In this document: piece by piece, positions 1-6,006 of the stretch
How the letters are laid out: each line of letters begins with the position of its first letter
Position numbering within the stretch: the first letter of the stretch is position 1
Assembly: GCA_044358925.1 (NCBI GenBank)
Contig: JBIKNC010000135.1
Coordinates: forward strand, 1-11,887
DNA length: 11,887 nt
Source of the DNA: Rohdeia sp044358925
Lineage (GTDB): Bacteria > Planctomycetota > UBA1135 > GCA-002686595
Reading direction: 5' to 3'
Made by a program: the position numbers and the translations under genes
The notes under the pieces: generated by a model
The model's input: only the letters and a program-made list of their open reading frames with translations
Told to the model about the DNA's origin: nothing
Databases searched by the model: none

Positions 1-84
1 GCGCTCGAGATCCGATCGGCGACCGGCTCCTGTGCACGCGCCGTGGAAGTCGGTACCCGCGCGCCCGAAGTCCTTGTCGGACAT
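1..84 (-). CDS. Possible start of a partial hypothetical gene running off the left edge
   Basis: On the minus strand an ATG at 84 opens a frame of 28 codons with no stop before the window edge. The peptide begins MSDKDFGRAGTDFHGACTGA and about four fifths of its third codon positions are G or C, as in the neighbouring genes. It would lie 58 bp downstream of the slyD-like stop on the same strand, so it could be a fifth gene of that unit. No Shine-Dalgarno site precedes it and no family is recognisable from this fragment. The plus-strand frame across 1-156 is also open but has a lower third-position GC content. The call is therefore tentative. Confidence 0.3.
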   Translation of the reverse strand, partial: MSDKDFGRAGTDFHGACTGAGRRSDLER

Positions 85-142
85 GGGCGCGCGGCCATTC
101 GACACGCTGTCGGCGCCGGGTCAGCGCGCGATCAGCGCCCGC

Positions 143-595
143 TCATCGCACGCTGACGACTTCGATCTCGAACACGAGGTCGAGGCCGGCGAGCGGGTGG
201 TTGAGGTCGACCACGATCCCGTCGTCGTTCACCTCGATCACCTCGACTTCGACTTCCTCGGGCTCGCCTTCCTCGCCTTCCTCCGGCTCGACGAGCATCG
301 GCACGAGGTCGCCCGGCTTGACGTCCTTGCGATCGAAGGCCTCGTCGAGGGCATCGTAGGGGATCGAGACGAGCTGCTCGGGATCGTGCACACCGAAGGC
401 CAGGTCGGCCTCGATGCGGAACGACTCGCCGCTCGCGCGGCCGACGAGCGCATGTTCGACCTGGTCCGGCAGGAAGCCCTGCCCGAGCGGTACCTCCGCG
501 AGCTCCTCCTCGTCGTTCGACTCGACCAACTCGCCGTCGGTGTCGTAGATGCGGTAGCGGAGTTCGACGGTCGACTGGGGGCCGATCTTGCTCAT
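143..595 (-). CDS. slyD: SlyD-like FKBP-type peptidyl-prolyl cis-trans isomerase
   Basis: The 150-residue protein belongs to the SlyD branch of FKBP prolyl isomerases, cytoplasmic enzymes that catalyse prolyl isomerisation and act as folding helpers. Visible marks are the N-terminal FKBP strand (residues 8-26), the GQGFLP...HALVG segment (38-52), the ADLAFGVHDPEQL stretch leading into the inserted chaperone (IF) flap (about 63-100), and the signature NHPLAG (132-137) followed by the closing strand LVFEIEVVSVR. Between flap and NHPLAG lies a very acidic run (about 103-118, mostly Glu). The metal-binding His/Cys-rich tail of E. coli SlyD is absent, as in many short relatives. The start ATG overlaps the speA stop (ATGA at 592-595), so it is probably the last gene of the kinase-dus-speA unit and translationally coupled. 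Family assignment is firm; the client proteins are unknown. Confidence 0.9.
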   Translation of the reverse strand: MSKIGPQSTVELRYRIYDTDGELVESNDEEELAEVPLGQGFLPDQVEHALVGRASGESFRIEADLAFGVHDPEQLVSIPYDALDEAFDRKDVKPGDLVPMLVEPEEGEEGEPEEVEVEVIEVNDDGIVVDLNHPLAGLDLVFEIEVVSVR

Positions 596-2511
596 GAACG
601 CGAGAGGTAGGTGTAGCCGTTGAGGCCTTGTTCGTAGCGCTGGAGGATCAGGCCCGACTCCTCGAAGCTGAGGCGGTCTTCGTCGAGTGCCTGTTCGAGG
701 CGCCGGCGCAGTTGCGCGAGCATCTCGCCCGGGAAGTACTCGACGTAGCTCAACACCTCGCGGATGCGGTCGCCTTCGACCACGTGCGAGATCTTGGTGC
801 GACCGTTCTCACCGATGTCGACGTGCACGACGTTCGTGTCGCCGAAGAGATTGTGCATGTCGCCCAGGATCTCCTGGTACGCGCCGACGAGGAACATGCC
901 CAACAAGTAGGGCTCGGTGTCCTTCACCGGGTGCAGTTCGAGCGTGCGCTTGATGTCGCGCAGGTCGATGAAGCGATCGATCTTGCCGTCCGAGTCGCAC
1001 GTGATGTCGGCCAGGACCGCGCGACGGCTGGGCAGTTCGCCGTGGCGGTGGATCGGCAGCACGGGGAAGAGCTGGTCGATCGCCCACGAGTCGGGCATCG
1101 ACTGGAACAGCGAGAAGTTCAGGAAGTACGTGTCGGCCATGTCCGACTCGAGGTGCTCGAGGTCGTCCGGCACGTAGTCGAGCTGGCGCGTCAGGCGCAG
1201 GATCTTCTCGCACGTCCGCCAGAAGAACTCTTCGACGCGCGCGCGCTCGGCCAGGCTGATGTGGCCGACTGTGAAGAGCGTCATGCCCTCTTCACGGATC
1301 TGCGCGGCGTCGTTGTAGCACTCCTGGAAGTTCTTCGCGGAGACCTGCTCACACACCTCGGCGATGTTGCGCACGATCTCCGGATCGTCCTTCGTCGCGG
1401 CGCGCGGGACACCGGGTGCGCTGAAGTCGCTCACGCCGAGCACGTCCGCGATCAACACCGCGTGGTGCGCCGTCAACGCGCGCCCCGACTCGGACACGAT
1501 CGTCGGCGCGGGGATGCCGGCCTCTTTGATCGCCTCGGACAGGATGTAGACGATGTCGTTGGCGTACTCCTGCGTGGAGTAGTTCATCGACGAGTCGAAG
1601 TTGGTGCGCGAGCCGTCGTAGTCGACGCCCAGACCGCCACCGACGTCGAGGTACTTCATCTTCACGCCCATGGCGTGCATGTCGACGACGGTGCGCACCG
1701 CTTCGCGCATCGCGTTCTTCACCGAACGGATCGACGTGATCTGGCTGCCGATGTGGAAGTGCAGCAGCATGAGGCAGTCGAGCTGACCGGCCTCCTTCAG
1801 CACTTCGACGACCTGCACGATCTGGCGCGTCGTCAGACCGAACTTCGAGCGGTCACCGGCCGAGTTCTTCCAGCGGCCCGAACCGATGCTCGACAGCTTC
1901 GTGCGCACGCCGATGTTGGGCTTCACGCCGAGATCCGCCGCGCACTTGAGCGTCGTGGCGAGTTCGCTGAACTTCTCGATGACGATGATCGTCTCGATGC
2001 CCATCTTGTTGGACAGCAGCGCGGTCTCGATGTAGCTGCGGTCCTTGTAGCCGTTGCAGATGATCAGCGAGCCGGTCGGCGGCATCACGGCGAGCGCGGC
2101 CAGGAGTTCGGGCTTGCTGCCGACCTCGAGGCCCATGTCGTGGTTCATGCCCTCTTGGAGCATGGTCTCGACGACGTGCCGCTGCTGGTTGACCTTGATC
2201 GGGAACACCGAGCGATAGCGCGCGGGGTACTCGTACTCCTTGATGGCGCGCGCGAAGCAGCCGTTGAGTTCGCGCACCCGCGAACGCAACACGCCGTCGA
2301 AGCGCAGCAGCACCGGCAGCTCGAGTCCGCGCCGTTGCAGGTCGACGACGAGCGAGTGCACGTCGATCACCGGGCCGGTTGGGTTCTCCTTCAAACCATC
2401 GCCGTCGGGATGGACGACGATGTTCCCGTTGCCACCGATGCGGAAGTACCCACCGCCCCACAGGGCGACGTTGTAGAGCGTCTCGCTCTCGGCGGGAGAC
2501 CAGGTGTTCAT
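592..2511 (-). CDS. speA: Biosynthetic arginine decarboxylase
   Basis: A 639-residue PLP enzyme of the alanine-racemase-fold (fold III) decarboxylases. It converts arginine to agmatine plus CO2, the first step of the agmatine route to putrescine and spermidine in the cytoplasm. The length matches bacterial SpeA (about 630-660). The N-terminus (TLYNVALWGGGYFRIGGNG) is typical. The PLP lysine is K106 in FPIKVNQQ. HFHIGSQ lies at 251-257, the phosphate-binding glycine loop DVGGGLGVDYDG at 289-300, ESGRALTAHHA at 341-351, and the active-site Cys505 in ITCDSDGKID (503-512). Its ATG (complement of 2509-2511) overlaps the stop of the dihydrouridine synthase gene (ATGA) and its own stop overlaps the slyD start, so it is an internal gene of a coupled unit. 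No agmatinase (speB) or agmatine deiminase is in view, so the next pathway steps must be encoded elsewhere. All key residues are intact. Confidence 0.97.
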   Translation of the reverse strand: MNTWSPAESETLYNVALWGGGYFRIGGNGNIVVHPDGDGLKENPTGPVIDVHSLVVDLQRRGLELPVLLRFDGVLRSRVRELNGCFARAIKEYEYPARYRSVFPIKVNQQRHVVETMLQEGMNHDMGLEVGSKPELLAALAVMPPTGSLIICNGYKDRSYIETALLSNKMGIETIIVIEKFSELATTLKCAADLGVKPNIGVRTKLSSIGSGRWKNSAGDRSKFGLTTRQIVQVVEVLKEAGQLDCLMLLHFHIGSQITSIRSVKNAMREAVRTVVDMHAMGVKMKYLDVGGGLGVDYDGSRTNFDSSMNYSTQEYANDIVYILSEAIKEAGIPAPTIVSESGRALTAHHAVLIADVLGVSDFSAPGVPRAATKDDPEIVRNIAEVCEQVSAKNFQECYNDAAQIREEGMTLFTVGHISLAERARVEEFFWRTCEKILRLTRQLDYVPDDLEHLESDMADTYFLNFSLFQSMPDSWAIDQLFPVLPIHRHGELPSRRAVLADITCDSDGKIDRFIDLRDIKRTLELHPVKDTEPYLLGMFLVGAYQEILGDMHNLFGDTNVVHVDIGENGRTKISHVVEGDRIREVLSYVEYFPGEMLAQLRRRLEQALDEDRLSFEESGLILQRYEQGLNGYTYLSRS

Positions 2512-3587
2512 CGAGCTCGGCCGGGCGGGTCGGCTGGTGCTTCAGTGCGTTCGGAGTGGAGGAGACGCGCCCTCGCGAAGGCGGTCTCCGGAGCGTACGA
2601 GGGGCGGGAGTCTACAACTGGCGCCTCGCCTTCGCTCGCAGCACGTGCAATCGCTGCGACGAGTTCACGAGGATCTTGCAACACGAGCCAGTCGCGTCGC
2701 GAAGCGTCGGCGAGTCCGCCCGCTGTCCAGTTCTTGAGGAGCTGCTTCACACGACCGGCAGCTTGACTCTCGGTTGCACCCGCGGCGGTCATGCGCGCGA
2801 AGTAGACGAGCAGGAACTCGCCCGCCGCGCGCCGATCGGCGCACACGCCGCTGAAGACCCACGGGTCGGAGAGTGCGGCGCGGCCGATCATCGCGAACGC
2901 GGCGCCGGTGGCGGCGCGCACGCGCGCGAGATCGGCGTGGCGGTTCACACCGCCGTTCGCACACACGGGCAGCGACACGGCCGCGACCGCGCGTTCGATG
3001 CGCCGCCAGTCGGCCGTGTCGGCGTAACCCTCCTTGCGCGTGCGGCAGTGCACGGTCAAGAGCGCCGCTCCGCCGTTCTCGACGGCGCGCGCGAGTTCTT
3101 CGAGGCGCGCATCGTCGTCGCCGCCGGCGCGGATCTTCGCCGACACGGGGCGCCCGTTCGCGCCGCGCACGGCGGCCGCGACGAGCCTCTCGACGCGCGC
3201 CGGATCGTCGAGCAGGGCCGCACCGGCACAACCCTTGAGCGTGCCCTTGGCCGGGCAACCGAAGTTGAGGTCGACGATCGGCGCGCCGGCCTCGAAGGCC
3301 ACCGCGGTCGTGCCCTCGAGCGGCGCCTCGCGGTTCGCCATGAGCTGCACGCCGACGGGCACGTGGGCGGCCGGGATCCCGAGTTCGCGCACGAGCACTT
3401 CGAGCGGCAGCGTGTGTTCGACGACGCGCACGAACTCGGTGAACGAGCCGCCCAGGTCCGATGACACGTGCAGCGCCGACACGACCTCGCGGAACACCGG
3501 GTCCGTGACGCCTTCCATCGGCGCCAGCAGATTCGGTCCGGTGAAGGGCAGCGGTGCGCGGTACGCGGCGGGCGGCGACGCGCTCAC
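2508..3587 (-). CDS. tRNA-dihydrouridine synthase (Dus family)
   Basis: A 359-residue FMN/NADPH-dependent TIM-barrel enzyme that reduces uridine to 5,6-dihydrouridine in tRNA. The barrel opens with the flavin motif APMEGVTD (22-29). The catalytic cysteine is C111 in DLNFGCPAKGTLKGCAGAAL, a family hallmark. Further marks are VSAKIRAG (148-155), LTVHCRTRKEGY (177-188), the phosphate-binding NGGVN (211-215) and MIGRAALSDPWVF (233-245). The start is taken as GTG at 3587: it forms a GTGA overlap with the kinase stop and has a GAGGAG ribosome-binding sequence 5 bases upstream. The open frame continues upstream only as a shadow of the kinase gene. Its stop overlaps the speA start. The sequence does not settle which Dus subfamily (DusA, B, C or a divergent one) applies, so the modified position is uncertain. 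The C-terminal 30 or so residues are low in conservation marks. Confidence 0.93.
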   Translation of the reverse strand: MSASPPAAYRAPLPFTGPNLLAPMEGVTDPVFREVVSALHVSSDLGGSFTEFVRVVEHTLPLEVLVRELGIPAAHVPVGVQLMANREAPLEGTTAVAFEAGAPIVDLNFGCPAKGTLKGCAGAALLDDPARVERLVAAAVRGANGRPVSAKIRAGGDDDARLEELARAVENGGAALLTVHCRTRKEGYADTADWRRIERAVAAVSLPVCANGGVNRHADLARVRAATGAAFAMIGRAALSDPWVFSGVCADRRAAGEFLLVYFARMTAAGATESQAAGRVKQLLKNWTAGGLADASRRDWLVLQDPRELVAAIARAASEGEAPVVDSRPSYAPETAFARARLLHSERTEAPADPPGRAR

Positions 3588-4912
3588 GCGGGCTCCTCGA
3601 GCGGGATCTCGAGGCTGAAGCGCGTGCCGCGGCCCGGCTCGCTGTCGAGCACGACCTGTCCGCCGTGCAGCGCCGCCGCGTGTTTCACGATCGACAGTCC
3701 GAGACCGGTGCCGCCGACCGCGCGCGAGCGTGCCGAGTCGACGCGGTAGAAGCGCTCGAAGATGCGCTGCTGGTGTTCGCGCGGGATGCCGGGGCCGTCG
3801 TCGCTCACGTCCATGCGCAACGTCTCGCCGTCGAGGGCGACGTCGACGGCGACGCGCCCGCCCTCGGGTGTGTACTTCACCGCGTTGTCGAGCAGGTTCG
3901 ACAGCGCCTGCGCCACGAGCGACTCGTCGATCGGTACTGCGCCGACGTCGGGCGCGATCGACAGCACGAAGTTCTGGTGTTTGTCCGCGCACAGGTCGCG
4001 GAACGGGGCCGCGACGCGCTCGACCAGCGCGGGCAGGTCGACCAGTGCGCGCTGCGTCGAACCCGCGTGCTCCAGTCGCGAGAGGCGCACGAGGTCGTCG
4101 AGGATCGCGCCCAGGCGTTGGCTGTTCGCGAGGATGCGGTTGAGCGCGCGACGGCCGAGGTCGGTGAAGCGCTCGGATTCCTCGGCCAGCGTCTCCGCGA
4201 AACCGACGATCGCCGACAGCGGCGAGCGCATCTCGTGTGTCACGTTCGCGACGAAGTCGGTGCGCACACGCTCCAAGTGCTGCACGTCGGAGATGTCGTC
4301 GAGCACCACCACGACACGCTGATCGATCGTGCGGCCCTCGAGACGCGCGACCCACACGCGCAGCGAACGCAAGCGCTCGCCCGCTTGCACCTCGATGCGC
4401 CGCGGTTCGGTCGAGCCGCCCGCGCGCACGCTCGCGACGAGTTGCAGCACGTCGACGTTGCGCGTCACCTCGGGCAGGCGCCGCCCCAGCGGATCCGCGG
4501 TCGACGCGAGCAGCCGCCGCGCCGCGTCGTTGACCAGCAACACGCGGTCCTCCCCGTCGAGCAGCAGGATCCCGTTCGCCGTCGCGCGCAACACGTCGAC
4601 GAGGTCGTCGCGTTCGACGCGCAGCACGTCGCGTCGCTCGTCGTCGCGCTGCGCCGCACGTTCGATCAGGTCGGCCATCTCGACGGGTGTCGGCGCGCCG
4701 ATGTCGAGTCCCGAGAGCGTCGCCACGCGGCGGCGCAGGGGCTCGAGCGAGCGCGAGAGCAGCCAGCCCAGCAGCAGCGACGCGGCCAGCGCCGTGAGGA
4801 GGCCGAGCGCCAGGTTCACCTGCCCGACGAGGACCGCGCCCGCGACGACCAGGAACGCGATCAACCCGGTGCGCCGCCGCAGCGGGTCGTGGCGTTCGAG
4901 GTTCGAGGACAT
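3584..4912 (-). CDS. PhoR-like membrane sensor histidine kinase with PAS domain
   Basis: A 442-residue HisKA-type sensor kinase. Two hydrophobic segments (about 16-31 and 33-52) form a hairpin with almost no periplasmic loop. A linker follows, then a PAS-like domain (about 104-205, with GILLLDGEDRVLLVNDAARRLL) and the H-box FVANVTHEMRSPLSAIVGF with phospho-acceptor His226. The catalytic ATPase domain has the N-box NLLDNAVKYTPEGG (Asn343), G1 DDGPGIP (371-377), F-box IFERFYRVD (384-392) and G2 GGTGLGLSIVKH (400-411). The order matches the PhoR phosphate-sensor kinase family, but no response regulator or pst/phoU gene is adjacent, so the phosphate role is only suggested by resemblance. It is the first gene of the minus-strand unit and its stop overlaps the dus GTG. 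The start is ATG at 4912, with no clear Shine-Dalgarno sequence. All autokinase motifs are intact. Confidence 0.93.
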   Translation of the reverse strand: MSSNLERHDPLRRRTGLIAFLVVAGAVLVGQVNLALGLLTALAASLLLGWLLSRSLEPLRRRVATLSGLDIGAPTPVEMADLIERAAQRDDERRDVLRVERDDLVDVLRATANGILLLDGEDRVLLVNDAARRLLASTADPLGRRLPEVTRNVDVLQLVASVRAGGSTEPRRIEVQAGERLRSLRVWVARLEGRTIDQRVVVVLDDISDVQHLERVRTDFVANVTHEMRSPLSAIVGFAETLAEESERFTDLGRRALNRILANSQRLGAILDDLVRLSRLEHAGSTQRALVDLPALVERVAAPFRDLCADKHQNFVLSIAPDVGAVPIDESLVAQALSNLLDNAVKYTPEGGRVAVDVALDGETLRMDVSDDGPGIPREHQQRIFERFYRVDSARSRAVGGTGLGLSIVKHAAALHGGQVVLDSEPGRGTRFSLEIPLEEPA

Positions 4913-5013
4913 GGGTCGTGTGGTGGCCCAGTGAACGGGCTCAGCGGGCGGGCGCGGCGCGCCGTCGGAGGAGCCTACAATCGCACAGCGCTGCGCTCGC
5001 CGCGCCGACTCGC
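4913..5013. promoter_or_regulatory. Divergent intergenic region with a -10-like TACAAT
   Basis: This 101-bp gap separates the minus-strand kinase unit from the plus-strand dehydratase unit and should hold both promoters. On the plus strand TACAAT (4976-4981) differs from the sigma-70 -10 consensus by one base and sits 32 bases before the dehydratase ATG. No convincing -35 box is seen upstream, where the sequence is almost pure G/C. No good -10 is visible for the kinase on the minus strand. Promoter function is inferred from position and sequence only. Confidence 0.45.
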
Positions 5014-6006
5014 ATGCAACTCACTCACGCGCGCCTCCTGTCCGTCCGCGAGCGCATCCGAGAGTGGGTGCGCGAGACGCCGCTCGTGCCGTTCCCGTCC
5101 GGCGACGCGCGCGTCGACCTGCGCCTCAAACTCGAGTGCCGCCAGGTGACGGGAGCCTTCAAGGCGCGCGGCGCGGCCAACCATGCCTTGATGTTCGAGC
5201 GCGGCCGCGGGATCGCGACGTGCAGCTCCGGCAACCATGCGAAGGCGATCGCGTGGGCGGCCGCCCACCGCGGCGTCGCGGCGCGCGTGCACATGCCGGC
5301 GAACAGCTACCCGAGCAAGATCGACGCGTGCAGGGCGCTCGGCGCCGAGGTCGTGCTGGCGCCGACGCGCGTCGCCGCCGAGGAGGCCTTCCACCACTCG
5401 GTCCACGAAGGTTGGGCGAGCGCGCCGCCGTACGACAGCGAGGTGACGATCGCGGGGCAGGCGAGCGTCGGACTCGAACTGCTCGAACAGTGGCCCGACG
5501 TCGACGTCGTGGTCGTGCAGGTCGGCGGCGGCGGGTTGTTGGCGGGAGTGACGCTGGCGTGTGCGCAGGACCAATCGAAGCAGCGGCGCGTCCTCGGTGT
5601 CGAGCCGGAAGGCGCGGCGAGCCTCGCGCGCGCACTCGCGACCGGCGTCGTGGAGCCGCTCCCCCAAGTGACGTCGCAGATCCAAGGCCTCACGCCGCCC
5701 GGCACGGGCAAACTCAACTTCGCGATCGCGCGCGAGCACGGCGTGCAGGTCGACACGCTGTCCGACGAGGCGATCTTGCGCGCGCAGGCGCGGCTCATGC
5801 GCGAGCTCGGCGAGGACGTCGAACCGGCGGGAGCCGCGGCGGCCGCGCGCGTGTTCGCTGGCCTGCCCGAGGCGTGGTTCGCGGGCCGCACGGCGCCGCT
5901 GCGCGTCGCCGCGATCGTGTCGGGAGCGAACGGCCACCCGCACCAACTCGCGCTGCTGCGCGAGGGCCGCGACGCGTGGTTGTGGCCGGATGGGACGCGG
6001 CCGTGA
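5014..6006 (+). CDS. Threonine/serine dehydratase-like PLP-dependent enzyme
   Basis: A 330-residue fold-II (tryptophan synthase beta-type) PLP enzyme, most like threonine ammonia-lyases and serine racemase/dehydratases, which turn threonine or serine into 2-oxobutyrate or pyruvate plus ammonia. The Schiff-base lysine is K50 in TGAFKARGAANHAL. The substrate loop is SSGNHAKA (71-78), the PLP-phosphate glycine loop GGGGLLAG (171-178), and the residue contacting the pyridine nitrogen is Ser303 in SGANGH (usual SGGN, so one Gly is Ala). HMPANSYPSKIDACRALGAEVVL (93-115) is typical of the family. There is no C-terminal ACT domain, so it is the short, non-IlvA-type form without isoleucine feedback. 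ATG at 5014 is chosen because family similarity begins there; an in-frame ATG at 4918 would add 32 arginine-rich residues and overlap the promoter-like site. Its stop overlaps the GTG of the next gene. The exact substrate cannot be told. Confidence 0.88.
   Translation: MQLTHARLLSVRERIREWVRETPLVPFPSGDARVDLRLKLECRQVTGAFKARGAANHALMFERGRGIATCSSGNHAKAIAWAAAHRGVAARVHMPANSYPSKIDACRALGAEVVLAPTRVAAEEAFHHSVHEGWASAPPYDSEVTIAGQASVGLELLEQWPDVDVVVVQVGGGGLLAGVTLACAQDQSKQRRVLGVEPEGAASLARALATGVVEPLPQVTSQIQGLTPPGTGKLNFAIAREHGVQVDTLSDEAILRAQARLMRELGEDVEPAGAAAAARVFAGLPEAWFAGRTAPLRVAAIVSGANGHPHQLALLREGRDAWLWPDGTRP

Noticed and set aside
75..83. TGTCGGACA near the left edge, same core as the right-hand operator repeat
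   Set aside because: It is a single copy without an inverted partner and is explained equally well by codons at the start of the possible minus-strand gene.
100..112. Hairpin CGACA-CGC-TGTCG downstream of slyD as a terminator
   Set aside because: The stem is only 5 bp and no T-run follows on the minus strand.
1..156. Open plus-strand frame that could be the 3' end of a gene converging on slyD
   Set aside because: Third-position GC is only about 70 percent, lower than in all certain genes, and the 51 residues show no recognisable pattern; it is left open rather than called.
2608..2620. TCTACAACT on the plus strand as a promoter
   Set aside because: It lies inside the 3' part of the dus gene and no plus-strand gene follows it.
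628..2766. Long plus-strand open frame (712 codons) opposite speA and dus
   Set aside because: It is antisense to speA, whose active-site motifs are intact, and its translation is a His/Val/Arg/Asp-rich composition typical of a shadow frame in GC-rich DNA.
4918..5013. Upstream ATG start for the dehydratase (32 more residues)
   Set aside because: The extra residues are an Arg/Ala-rich stretch with no family match and would include the TACAAT promoter-like site.
3554..5149. Plus-strand open frame (531 codons) opposite the histidine kinase
   Set aside because: It runs through the complete kinase and into the divergent promoter region, has Arg/Gln-rich shadow composition and no domain pattern.
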